This document shows positions 9,614 to 18,890 of a DNA stretch of 63,157 nt, one piece after another. The translations under genes and the position numbers were made by a program. Under the pieces are notes generated by a model that saw only the letters and a program-made list of their open reading frames with translations, was not told where the DNA came from and ran no database searches. Every line of letters starts with the position of its first letter. The stretch's first letter is position 1. Source of the stretch: Planctomycetales bacterium. GTDB taxonomy: Bacteria; Planctomycetota; Planctomycetia; Pirellulales; Pirellulaceae. The DNA lies in the NCBI GenBank assembly GCA_020426845.1, contig JAGQPF010000172.1:1-63157 (forward strand), given 5' to 3'.

Positions 9614-12600
9614 CTAGCTCGTCGCGAAGGTCGCTCCGCAGGTAGCGAGGATCGCCGCCGTCAACTCCGCCTCGCCGAACGGCTTTCGCAGGAAGCAGGC
9701 ATCGCGAGGCGGCACGCAGGGCAGGCCGCTGATCAGAATCACCGGCAGTTCGGGGGTCTGCTCGCGGATTCGATGCAGACAGGAGACGCCATCCAACTTG
9801 GGCAGGTCGATGTCCATGATCGCCAAACGAATGCTCTCGGCAGCCTGGCCATATTCCCGCAAGGCTTGCTCGCCGTCGCCCGCCTCGATCACGACGAATT
9901 CCAGCGCCCTCAACTGGGCTCCGATCGCCGCTCGCACATGAGGGTTGTCTTCCACCAACAAGACAGTGTGGCCGAGGCCATTGACTCGCTGCCGCACGGT
10001 CTCGCTGCCTTGCTCTGCCGGCATGTCGGCGATGGGCAGCATCATCTTGATCGTCGTGCCCGTTCCGACCTCCGACACCACCTCGACCGTTCCTCCGTGG
10101 TCCTCGATGATGCCGTGGACAATCGACAGCCCCAGTCCCGTGCCTTGACCGCGCTTCTTGGTGGTAAAGAACGGATCGAACACGCGTTGCCGAACTTCGT
10201 CCGACATGCCGACGCCATCGTCGGCGACCGAGAGCAACAGATAGCCCGGCGGCGAGGAGCTCGGCTCCAGTGAAAGCACGATGACGCCGCCCGAGGGCAA
10301 CGCGTCTCGCGCGTTGACCACCAAATTCATGATCACTTGCTTGATTTGTGATTGATCGATGACGACGTTGGTCGCCTGCCCGGGCATCCGCAACACGAGC
10401 TCGACAGACGCGGGGAGTATCCGGCGCAGGAATTCGCCACACGAGCTGACGACTTGCCCCAGGTCACACGACTTTTTCTCCCCCGGCTCTTCGCCGCTAA
10501 ATGTCAGCAGACCCTTGGTGGTTCCGGTGGCCAGGACAGTCGCGTCCAGAATGTGCGCTAGATACTCGGCAAGCGGGCTGTTCTTGGGAACGGAACTGGC
10601 GGCAACTTCGGCAAAGCACACGATCGCGGCGAGGGAATTGTTGACGTCGTGCGCCACGCCGGTCGCCAGTGTGCCAATTGACTCTAGCTTCTGAGACCGC
10701 AGCAGCTGAGCTTGATACCGCTCACTTTCCGCTTGGGCGCGCTTGCGCGCCTCGATCTCCGATTGGAGCCTGTCGATCGTGCGATGGGCGCTGTGCACTT
10801 GCCAAACGACAATCCCGCACATCCCGCACGTCGCCACCGCCCCATACAGCAAATAGATCCACGAGGTGCGATACCAAGGAGGAAGCACTCGAAATGCATA
10901 TTCCACCGTGGGAGTCGTTCCGAGCCCTTCGTCTCGAGCTCGCACGGCGAACTTGTAGGTACCTTCGCGCAGCGCCGTAAACTCACGCGATGTGGCAGTA
11001 GTCCAATCGGTCCAGCCGCTCTCCATCCCCACCAGCCGCGTCTGAAACTTGTTTCCCGCGAATGCGGCGCGAGCGGGCAGCGAATACTCGAATCGCATCG
11101 TCCCGCTTGAGTACGGCAAATAGGGTGTTCCTTGCCGGGGGCGATGGCCGCCAGCCAACACCGTTCCGTCTGCCGACACTCGGCCGATCATGGGCTTTCC
11201 CAACTCGGCCGAGTCATCCTGCTGGTTCGTGTCATAACGCACTAGCTTTTTGGCCTGCGCACTGATCCACATCGTCCCATCAGCCTCGGAGACCATGGTC
11301 CTTACCACCAGTGGCTCAAGCCGACGAAGCGGGAAACTGACGAGTCGCGGCTTGCCGGGAGACAGCCGGGCCACGCAGAACCGGTCGGTTGCCAGCCACA
11401 AGTGATTCATCGAGTCGACAGCGGCCACCGAGACCTGACCCGGCAATTCGTGCTCCACGGTGGCAAGCAGCTCCTCGTCAGGCTCGAACCGATCCAACTC
11501 GGAGTTGAATCGCAGCAGGCCTCGCGGCGTGCTGACCCAAAGTGCGCCTTGCCATGTGAACGGCACAAGCTTGCTTGTTGCAGACACCCCCTGTTCTGCT
11601 CCGTACTGCTTGGCGACGGATTTGGCGTCGATTGGCAGGGGCACCCGGTAGACAAACATATCCTCGGTCGATCGGCCGGAAATCCAAACCGAATCCCCGG
11701 TCTCGACAATCGTGCGAATCGAGCGAGGCGACCCTTGAATCGCAAAGGCTCGCTGCGGCTCCACCTCGGTCGTATAGGCCAGCAGACCTTCGTAGAAGGT
11801 TCCCAACAGCCAATAGGACTTGTCGGCGAGCATGTGCTGCCCACTGGCATAGACACTCGGCCCCACCCCCGTGAGAACATCGCCGGCAGGCCCGACCCGC
11901 ACCAGCCCCTTCCCGACGCCCAAGAGCTGATCGTCTCGACCAGACCATCCCCACACTTCGGAGTCCACGTCGTCCAAGGGCGAGAATCGGCTAATTCCTC
12001 GTCGCTTGCCATCCAGCACGCTCACGCCATCGACTCCCCCGACGTAGAGCAGCCCGTGATGCCTCGCAATCGCCGCTGGCGCCGAACGCAAACCGTTGGT
12101 GGCGTCGAACAGTTGGACGGGAGACCCCAGGTCGAGATGAGCAAGACCGAAAGCAGTCCCCATCCATAGGTCGCCTGCCGCGTCCGTCGCCAACCTCATG
12201 ACGGATGGGTCCGACACTCGAATGTTGCCTGGCCGACGTGTCTCGCCGTGCGAGTCCACCAGCACGACTCCGCCCCGTTGCGTGGCCATCGCAAATGCAG
12301 CAGCGCCGGTTGGAATGAGATGCCATACTCCGTCACGCTTGGCTACCCGGCCCGCCGGTGTGTCCCAATACTCGCAGGCGCCTGTCGCTGTGTCCCCGAT
12401 ATGCAAGCCGCTTCCGTGGGCGGAGATGAGCCAACGCCCCGAATCAAGCTCAACAATGCTGGTCACATAACCAGGCGCGTCGAACTGTTTCGTCAGTTGA
12501 CCGTCCTCCCAGCGGCCAATCCCGGATCGTTGTGAAACCACGGCTCGGCCACCGATGCTGGAGACATCGAAGAATTTGTCGACGTCCGGCGCCACTTCGC

Positions 12601-13189
12601 TCAACCGACCGCGCAAACGGTGTCCAGCGCTGGGCTGCCAATGAAGGAGCGCGGGTTCGCCAAGAAAGAACACACCGTCGTCGCAGACCGTCGTGTCATG
12701 GATGGCCGGAATCGGGCCGTGGTTGTCCGGAAGTTGATCGGCAAGGGAGTGGAAGCGGAGTTCACCGGCCTCATCGGGCACCAGCACCCCCAGGTCCCCA
12801 CTACAACCAACGTAGACCTCATCGCGCCGCCCCACCGCCAGCGAACGCACGGATTTTCCCCTGGGATGTCGCACCACCTGCCATCGCGCACCATCAAACA
12901 CCAATACTCCGTCAGGTGTGGCGGCAAACAACACGCCTCGGGAGTCAAAGCCGAGATCCGTGACGGTTCCGGATGCTTGATAGACGTCAGGCGGAAAAGT
13001 CCGCACGGGTAGATTGCCGGTCTCGGCAGCAGCCGGAACGGCGTTCCAAGAACCGATGATCCCGATGACGGTCCACATGCCCGCGCGGAACCATCGGCTT
13101 AGGACGCTTAAGGCTGGACGTGGAGCAAACTGCCCCGGCATGAGCCCTGCGACTTCCTGCTGCCTGAGCTTCAACGTGCTGTCTGTCAT
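9614..13189 (-). CDS. Hybrid two-component sensor kinase with periplasmic propeller (Reg_prop/Y_Y_Y) and receiver
   Basis: About 1191 aa, one-protein two-component system. A hydrophobic signal/anchor (about 35-55) precedes a long region of ligand-binding-propeller repeats (about 60-690) and a Y_Y_Y domain (about 705-790). A single membrane helix (WIYLLYGAVATCGMCGIVVW) and a coiled coil follow. The cytoplasmic part has HisKA with ATGVAHDVNNSLAAI, HATPase_c (VMNLVVNARDALPSGG, VADDGVGMS, GQGTGLGLSI) and a C-terminal receiver (VLLVEDNPHV, IMDIDLPKLDG, LRKPFGE). There is no DNA-binding domain after the receiver, so it must phosphorylate a separate partner. 13189 is the first ATG; a TTG at 13216 and an ATG at 13141 are alternatives. 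It is convergent to the H-NOX operon; ligand unknown, though related sensors often detect carbohydrates. Confidence 0.9.
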   Translation of the reverse strand: MTDSTLKLRQQEVAGLMPGQFAPRPALSVLSRWFRAGMWTVIGIIGSWNAVPAAAETGNLPVRTFPPDVYQASGTVTDLGFDSRGVLFAATPDGVLVFDGARWQVVRHPRGKSVRSLAVGRRDEVYVGCSGDLGVLVPDEAGELRFHSLADQLPDNHGPIPAIHDTTVCDDGVFFLGEPALLHWQPSAGHRLRGRLSEVAPDVDKFFDVSSIGGRAVVSQRSGIGRWEDGQLTKQFDAPGYVTSIVELDSGRWLISAHGSGLHIGDTATGACEYWDTPAGRVAKRDGVWHLIPTGAAAFAMATQRGGVVLVDSHGETRRPGNIRVSDPSVMRLATDAAGDLWMGTAFGLAHLDLGSPVQLFDATNGLRSAPAAIARHHGLLYVGGVDGVSVLDGKRRGISRFSPLDDVDSEVWGWSGRDDQLLGVGKGLVRVGPAGDVLTGVGPSVYASGQHMLADKSYWLLGTFYEGLLAYTTEVEPQRAFAIQGSPRSIRTIVETGDSVWISGRSTEDMFVYRVPLPIDAKSVAKQYGAEQGVSATSKLVPFTWQGALWVSTPRGLLRFNSELDRFEPDEELLATVEHELPGQVSVAAVDSMNHLWLATDRFCVARLSPGKPRLVSFPLRRLEPLVVRTMVSEADGTMWISAQAKKLVRYDTNQQDDSAELGKPMIGRVSADGTVLAGGHRPRQGTPYLPYSSGTMRFEYSLPARAAFAGNKFQTRLVGMESGWTDWTTATSREFTALREGTYKFAVRARDEGLGTTPTVEYAFRVLPPWYRTSWIYLLYGAVATCGMCGIVVWQVHSAHRTIDRLQSEIEARKRAQAESERYQAQLLRSQKLESIGTLATGVAHDVNNSLAAIVCFAEVAASSVPKNSPLAEYLAHILDATVLATGTTKGLLTFSGEEPGEKKSCDLGQVVSSCGEFLRRILPASVELVLRMPGQATNVVIDQSQIKQVIMNLVVNARDALPSGGVIVLSLEPSSSPPGYLLLSVADDGVGMSDEVRQRVFDPFFTTKKRGQGTGLGLSIVHGIIEDHGGTVEVVSEVGTGTTIKMMLPIADMPAEQGSETVRQRVNGLGHTVLLVEDNPHVRAAIGAQLRALEFVVIEAGDGEQALREYGQAAESIRLAIMDIDLPKLDGVSCLHRIREQTPELPVILISGLPCVPPRDACFLRKPFGEAELTAAILATCGATFATS

Positions 13190-13459
13190 CGACGTACACT
13201 GCCACAAGTTGCCCAATCCCCTCGGCGCCCCATATCCCCAACATTACGCGCCCGCTCTAGGACTGCGGTGAGATAGCCGCCCCTAATGTATCAAATTCGA
13301 CTCGAACATCCGGGTGGCAGCTCACCATTCGAGACTTATTCCCTGTATGCGTGTTCGCTTTGGCCGGCGCCCGTCGCTGTACTGTTTGGCCCAATGACGC
13401 TCGCCCCCCGGCGGGCGTCCCGTCGCCTCTACTCGCCGACCGACAAGGAATGAATCTCT

Positions 13460-16225
13460 ATGTCCTCACCGCTGTTCCGCGCACGGATGCGCAAGTTTGC
13501 CAAACGACGCCTGCTGTTGGAGACGCTCGAGCGTCGACTGTGCATGACGGCTCCCTTCCCACTGAACGACACCTTCTTTTTGAATAGCAATCCCGGCGCC
13601 GATCACACGGTCTACCTGGACTTCGACGGCCACGTGACATCCGGCACCATCTGGAACACGAATTTCAACAACGGGGCCGACTTCACCACGCCCGCTTACG
13701 ACACGGATGGAAACGCCAGCGTCTTCTCCAATACGGAACTGGAGAACATTCAGTGGATTTATAAGCGGGTGGTGGAGGACTTTCTGCCCTTCGACGTCAA
13801 CATCACCACGCAGGACCCCGGCGCCGCGGCGTTGACGAAATCGGGCAACGGTGACACGCAGTGGGGCGTGAGAGTGGTGATTGGCGGATCATCACAGGAT
13901 TGGTACGGCGCCTCGGCCGGAGGCGTTGCCTACTTGGGCTCGTTCAATTCAAACGCCGACACTCCGGTCTACGCATTTGAAAACAACCTGGGCAACGGCC
14001 ACGAGAAATACACGGCGGAGGCCGTCTCTCATGAGGTCGGCCATTCGCTTGGCCTCTACCACGATGGCCGCACGCTGCCGGGCAATGTGCATGAGGAGTA
14101 TTACGAGGGCCACGGATCGTTTTACGAAGACGCCTGGGCGCCGATCATGGGCGTTGGCTACTACCGCAATCTGACACAATGGAGTCAGGGTGAGTATCAG
14201 TACGCCAACAACCAGGAGGATGACTTGGCGATCATCACCACGGCCAACGGCTTTGGCTATCGAGCCGACGACATCGGCGACACACAGCAGACGGCGGGCA
14301 CCCTGGACGTCGACGTGTCGGGGATAATTCACACCGGCACGGGATTCATCGGCAGTCGCACGGATGTGGACGTGTTTGAGCTGAACGTGGGCTCTGGCTA
14401 CACGTTGGTGGATATACGCCCGGCGGAGCGCGGCCCCAATCTCGACATTCAATTCGACATTTACGACGACCAAGGGCAATTGGTGCTTTCGCAGAACGAC
14501 GCCAACTACCTCTCCGCGTTCGCCTTCACCCCGCTCAATCCGGGCACGTATTACCTGCACGTTTCCGGCGCCGGGAAGGGCTCGCCACTGGTCGATGGCT
14601 ACACCGACTACGGAAGTCTCGGCGAGTACAACATCTATATTCAGGCGCCACCGAGCAACTACGACGTGGTGGCGATCGGAGCCGTCGACGCGTCCAAGTC
14701 CGAGGGCAATGCCGGCTCCACTGCGTTTACCTTTGTCTTGCAACGAGCGGGTGACATCTCCGGCGCCACCACGGTCGACTATGCGGTGTCGGGCATCGGG
14801 GCCAATCCTGTCTCCGCCACGGACTTTGTCGGTGGCGTGTTGCCTCAAGGCACGGTCTCCTTTGCGGCAAACGAAACCCAAAAGACCGTCACCATCAACG
14901 TCGCGGGCGACTTGATTCCGGAGTTCGACGAGACGTTCGAGGTCACGCTCAGCAATCCTGCCGGCGCGACGGAAATCTGGACGGCAGTCGCACCAGGCAC
15001 GATCTTGGACGACGACACGGTCGGCATCGCAGTCACTCCAATCAATGGCCTGACCACATCCGAGTCGGGCGGCGCCGCACAGTTCGACGTGGTCCTGACC
15101 GCAGCGCCCACCGCGGACGTGACGATCAACGTGGCCACCTCGGACGCAACCGAAGGCTCCACCAGCACGACGCAGCTCGTATTCACCACGGCCAATTGGC
15201 AGACTCCCCAAACGGTCACGGTCACCGGAGTCGATGATGCCGGCGCCGATGGAGACACCAGCTATCAGGTCCTGCTCGGTGCGGCCGTCAGCTCGGACCT
15301 GCGTTACCAGGGCATCGACCCTGCCGACGTTTCGCTCGTCAACCTCGACAATGATGCCGTCGGCGTCAGCGTATCGCCAACCAGTGGGCTGGAGACATCG
15401 GAAGCAGGGGCCACCGATCAGTTCACCGTGGTGCTGCAAAGCGAGCCAACAGCGAATGTGACGATCTCCATCACGTCACTCGACAGCACCGAAGGCACGA
15501 CCAGCGTTTCACAACTGGTCTTCACGCCAGCCAACTGGAGCACACCTCAGACGGTTGTCGTCACGGGCGTGGACGACACCAAGAAGGACGGCGACGTGCT
15601 CTATACGGTCCAAGTGGGCGCTGCGCAAAGCGCCGACCTCGACTACCAAGGCATCGACGCCAACGACGTCCAGGTGACGAACGTAGACGACGACCGACGC
15701 GGCGGTGGCGGTGGGGGCGGCGGCGGCGGCGGGAATGGGCATGGACGAGGCGGCAATAACGCCGCCCCGGTCGACCTGGATCACGCCGATGGTCACGACG
15801 CGGGCGGCGAGAATTCCTTGCACGCGACGCCCGCGCCGTGGCTGGGCGTGGATGCGATCGCCTCGGAGGCCGATCTCTATCACGCTTCGCCAAACAACCC
15901 GGGCCCGGGGCTGTTCTCTTTTTCCACGTCCGCCCCGGTTGTCCGCGGCTTGACAGCAAGCCGGATGGATCTGGCCTCGCCGCTCAACGACGAGCCGGAT
16001 CACGCGGGCTTTGTGGACACAAACGGTCTCGACACGCGGCCGACGCTGGATGCCTACGCTGCATTGCAGTCGCTGCTAGCTGAAGACACCAGTGAAAATG
16101 CCAGCCTCGCCGAATCAACACGTCCGGCCACCCCGACACCGAGCGATATGCGACGGCAATGGGAGTCCGAGGTCGAGTCGCTGTTCGCGGCGCTCGAACT
16201 GGAGGACGATGCGTTCGCGCTGTGA
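13460..16225 (+). CDS. Secreted zinc metalloprotease-like exoprotein with PPC and Calx-beta repeats
   Basis: 921 aa. The N-terminus (RRLLLETLERRLCMTA) is a planctomycete LEPR-type export signal rather than a normal signal peptide. A metalloprotease domain (about 35-270) carries HEVGHSLGLYHD with H191, E192, H195 and H201, a metzincin-like zinc site. It is followed by a pre-peptidase C-terminal (PPC) domain (about 285-390), a Calx-beta domain (SEGNAGSTAFTFVL, about 405-520) and two near-identical repeats of about 107 residues, each with a VTVTGVDD-type core (about 521-730). A run of eleven Gly (around 735-745, DNA 15706-15732) links to an acidic C-terminal tail. Probably surface-located or secreted. 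Preceded by a 270-nt gap with no recognised element. Target substrate unknown. Confidence 0.85.
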   Translation: MSSPLFRARMRKFAKRRLLLETLERRLCMTAPFPLNDTFFLNSNPGADHTVYLDFDGHVTSGTIWNTNFNNGADFTTPAYDTDGNASVFSNTELENIQWIYKRVVEDFLPFDVNITTQDPGAAALTKSGNGDTQWGVRVVIGGSSQDWYGASAGGVAYLGSFNSNADTPVYAFENNLGNGHEKYTAEAVSHEVGHSLGLYHDGRTLPGNVHEEYYEGHGSFYEDAWAPIMGVGYYRNLTQWSQGEYQYANNQEDDLAIITTANGFGYRADDIGDTQQTAGTLDVDVSGIIHTGTGFIGSRTDVDVFELNVGSGYTLVDIRPAERGPNLDIQFDIYDDQGQLVLSQNDANYLSAFAFTPLNPGTYYLHVSGAGKGSPLVDGYTDYGSLGEYNIYIQAPPSNYDVVAIGAVDASKSEGNAGSTAFTFVLQRAGDISGATTVDYAVSGIGANPVSATDFVGGVLPQGTVSFAANETQKTVTINVAGDLIPEFDETFEVTLSNPAGATEIWTAVAPGTILDDDTVGIAVTPINGLTTSESGGAAQFDVVLTAAPTADVTINVATSDATEGSTSTTQLVFTTANWQTPQTVTVTGVDDAGADGDTSYQVLLGAAVSSDLRYQGIDPADVSLVNLDNDAVGVSVSPTSGLETSEAGATDQFTVVLQSEPTANVTISITSLDSTEGTTSVSQLVFTPANWSTPQTVVVTGVDDTKKDGDVLYTVQVGAAQSADLDYQGIDANDVQVTNVDDDRRGGGGGGGGGGGNGHGRGGNNAAPVDLDHADGHDAGGENSLHATPAPWLGVDAIASEADLYHASPNNPGPGLFSFSTSAPVVRGLTASRMDLASPLNDEPDHAGFVDTNGLDTRPTLDAYAALQSLLAEDTSENASLAESTRPATPTPSDMRRQWESEVESLFAALELEDDAFAL

Positions 16226-16262
16226 CGTCCTCAATTCGCGAGACTCGACGCTCATCTCTGGC

Positions 16263-17111
16263 TCAACCTTGGGGCCGTGATTCGATCATGAGCGACCGTC
16301 TCACGTGCTCGGGCGTCACATCGGCGCCAAGCCAGTCGACAGCGCGAGCGGCTTGCATTACCTCGGCGAGCATGGCGTCGATCGGCAGCGCGTTGCCACG
16401 CATCGCGTCAGCCGACGGCGCCAGGGCTGCCATCACCTGCGCGACCAACCAGCCCAGCCGCAGCGGCTCGGGCACGCGCGGGTCGGCGTGGTACAACAGC
16501 CCCTCGATCGATACAGCGGTATCGGCAAGGTGCGCCTCGCCGTAGCCTCCTCGCCATGGGTGAAGCAGGCCGACCGTGATGTCGCCTGGCAGCCGCTGCG
16601 GATCAATGTGCGTGCGCACCGTGGGTTGCTCGAGCAGAGCGCGCAGAAATCCGGGCCCTCTCGCTTCCCATTGCTCGCGCAGAGGCCGCACGCGCGCAGG
16701 CAGTTCGTTCGCGAGCTGCGGGAGCCTCGAGTCAATGGCGCCCACGGCGATGGCAAGCCGCTCGCTGAATTCCGCTGCCTGTTCTTCAGCCAGTGTTCCG
16801 CTCGCCATCAGTCGCGTCCCAATGGATCGGACCGACACCGCAGGCGACCCAGGTGAGGCCTCAAGGTGTGACGCAGATTCGTCGATGACATCCAGCGCGA
16901 TGGCATGTCCGATGGCGCGATTCCAAACGATACTGGCATTAGAGAGAAGGGCGACGTAGCTGTTAAGCTCGCGCAGGGCCAAGGCGGCATCGGCCCCAAA
17001 CTGCGACTCGGAGCCGCCCTGCCGAGCCATATGCAGGCAACTCGGCAACACATGTGTGGTCCAACGCAGTCGCGGCTGCCAGCGGATAGAATCAGACACA
17101 GGCAAGTTCAT
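16263..17111 (-). CDS. Uncharacterised planctomycete protein
   Basis: 282-aa soluble protein, helix-rich, no signal peptide or membrane helix. Features visible are a Leu/Ala-rich first half, then EARGPGFLRALLEQP, LLHPWRGGYGEAHLADTAV and LRLGWLVAQVMAAL. No catalytic motif is evident. The family feel is that of conserved planctomycete proteins of unknown function, but this is from memory and unverified. It is convergent with the metalloprotease gene (37-nt gap). Confidence 0.65.
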   Translation of the reverse strand: MNLPVSDSIRWQPRLRWTTHVLPSCLHMARQGGSESQFGADAALALRELNSYVALLSNASIVWNRAIGHAIALDVIDESASHLEASPGSPAVSVRSIGTRLMASGTLAEEQAAEFSERLAIAVGAIDSRLPQLANELPARVRPLREQWEARGPGFLRALLEQPTVRTHIDPQRLPGDITVGLLHPWRGGYGEAHLADTAVSIEGLLYHADPRVPEPLRLGWLVAQVMAALAPSADAMRGNALPIDAMLAEVMQAARAVDWLGADVTPEHVRRSLMIESRPQG

Positions 17112-17152
17112 CCGTCACCGTGTCCACTTTTTTTGCCAAGGCTAAGTCATGA

Positions 17153-17347
17153 AGGTGCTGCAAAACCGATTATGACGCGTTGCGCTCCGCATTCCAGGCC
17201 ATCAAAGCGCAATTTGGCGGGAGACGCATTGGTTATCCGTTGATCGGCGCCGGACTGGCCGGCGGTGATTGGGACGTCATCGCCGACATCATTAACGAAG
17301 AGTTGCATGGCGAGGACCACACGCTGGTTCGCTACACCTCAAGCTGA
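17153..17347 (+). pseudogene. C-terminal remnant of a macro-domain (ADP-ribose-binding) protein
   Basis: The frame 17162-17347 reads KTDYDALRSAFQAI, then RRIGYPLIGAGLAGGDW and INEELHGEDHTLVRY, ending at TGA 17345-17347. GYPLIGAGLAGGDW is the ADP-ribose-phosphate-binding loop of macro domains as found in phage-like macro proteins. Only about 61 residues remain. An in-frame TGA at 17150-17152 lies just upstream and the nearby ATG at 17149 is in another frame and stops at 17175, so the N-terminal half is gone. Probably a relic of a horizontally acquired or phage-borne gene. Confidence 0.7.
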
Positions 17348-17478
17348 CGAGCACGGCAGAGCAGTTTCCGCCATCCGCGAAGGGCTGTTGCTAGGCGCAA
17401 AAACGCAGCCGAGCACCGAAGCGCCCGGCCGCGCGAGAGAGAGTCAACGAGTGTTTTGGTGTTGAGCCAGATGTTCCG

Positions 17479-18447
17479 CTACAGATCGCCGAGGTACGGG
17501 CCGCCGAATCGGACCGATTTCAGTTTTGCCCGAACGGCGTCCAGCCCTTGCCCTGCCGCTCGGTACCGACGTGCCAGTTCGCGGTACTCGAGTCGCAGCG
17601 ACAGGCCAAGATCCGCCGCCTCATCCCAATGATGCTCCGCCTCGGCGAGCGAATTCTTGGCCAGCAGCAGATTGCCGAGTCGCCAATGGGCGTCCGCTTG
17701 CCAATGTTCGGCACCCAGCGCCGCCACTAGCTCGCCCACGGTGGGAACCGTCAACGGCATCTCAAGCGAATGCGCGGCAGGCAGCACCCAGCGAGCCGTC
17801 AGCAACGACTCTTCGCCGCCTCGCACCGGGGCCAGGTCGAGCGCTTGCAGCATGTCGCGGATTGCTTCGTCACGAAGCTCCACCGGATCCACGGACGGAC
17901 CCTCGTTACCGGGGTGTGCTGCCACCATGTTGTCGACTTGCGGACCGGCGTTGTCGAATCGATCGTCCAGCGAAGCCGCCCAACGCAGCCGCAGTCGAGC
18001 CATGTAGTAGTGAGGCAACGGATTCTGTGTGTCGAGCCGAGCCGCCTCGTTGAGGTGTGCGGCGGCGTTCTGCCAATGGCTGCCATGCAGCGCGGCCACT
18101 CCCAACGCCACCTCTTTCCAGGCCATGGTGGCGTGCGGCAGGTTCACTCGAGTCCACAGAGCGGCTGCCTCTTCGTGGCGATTCGCTTGATGCAAATCCA
18201 TGATTCTCATCAAGGTCAGCGTGGTCTCGTAATCCTCGTTCCAAGCCGTTTCATCAACCCACGCCATGGAGCTCAGCTGTTCCGGCGAGCCAACCGCCGG
18301 GATCCTGCCTGCGGGTGGGCTCGCAGGCAGCTCCTGGCCCGCCGCGGAAGTGACGAACACACACGTGATCGCGATCGCGAGCAGAGCCAGCAAAAGGTTA
18401 AGGAGCCAATCCGAAGTTCTCGGCAATGTTTTTTCTCGGACGAACAT
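17479..18447 (-). CDS. Exported or membrane-anchored TPR-like protein
   Basis: 322 aa. A hydrophobic segment (LLNLLLALLAIAITCVFV, about 15-33) followed by SAAGQE suggests a signal peptide or anchor. The rest is helical repeats with TPR character: ANRHEEAAALWTRV, WQNAAAHLNEAARLD, NSLAEAEHHWDEAADLG. The start has a strong ribosome binding site (GGAGG eight bases upstream of the ATG at 18447). Gene alone on its strand, downstream of a 443-nt gap. Probably a scaffold in the cell envelope; partner unknown. Confidence 0.75.
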   Translation of the reverse strand: MFVREKTLPRTSDWLLNLLLALLAIAITCVFVTSAAGQELPASPPAGRIPAVGSPEQLSSMAWVDETAWNEDYETTLTLMRIMDLHQANRHEEAAALWTRVNLPHATMAWKEVALGVAALHGSHWQNAAAHLNEAARLDTQNPLPHYYMARLRLRWAASLDDRFDNAGPQVDNMVAAHPGNEGPSVDPVELRDEAIRDMLQALDLAPVRGGEESLLTARWVLPAAHSLEMPLTVPTVGELVAALGAEHWQADAHWRLGNLLLAKNSLAEAEHHWDEAADLGLSLRLEYRELARRYRAAGQGLDAVRAKLKSVRFGGPYLGDL

Positions 18448-18890
18448 GGTGACGGCCTCCTTTTCAAAGCGTGCTAACCACCGTACCGGTGGAAGAGATC
18501 TTCAAATGCCGTGCCAATCGCCTGCCGAGGTGGTCCGTTGGACGCAACCGAGCAATCCCCGCCGCCGCAAGCCACCGCCCGCCCGAGGAACGCCCTGCCC
18601 AGATTGCGGAAACCGCAGAAAAGGCGTGATTTGAACGGGAAGGATCGCACAGACCGGGCCGCACCGCACATCTCCCAGCACAACCCAAGTGGATCGAGCC
18701 GAGCGTCTTGGCAGTGGCCAACGACTCTCGCTCGCGGCCCCCCAGCCACCCAACGGATGGGTGAGATATGTTCGCGACTTCCGTTCACGACATTCCGTCG
18801 CGGATCAGCCATGCGACCGCTGTCGCATCAAACGAATGGGCCGGCCACTTCGATCCGTCGCTGACGCGTGGGGTTACCACGTTGCCCTCG
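18448..18890. other. Intergenic region, nothing recognised
   Basis: 443 nt between the TPR-like gene and the transglutaminase gene, both on the minus strand. Several short open frames exist in multiple phases but none has a ribosome binding site, compositional signal or family resemblance. It should hold the promoter of the TPR-like gene. No repeat or clear hairpin was noticed. Confidence 0.4.

Noticed and set aside
13949..15439. 496-aa minus-strand frame
   Set aside because: Antisense shadow of the metalloprotease gene; repeats mirror the Calx-beta repeats.
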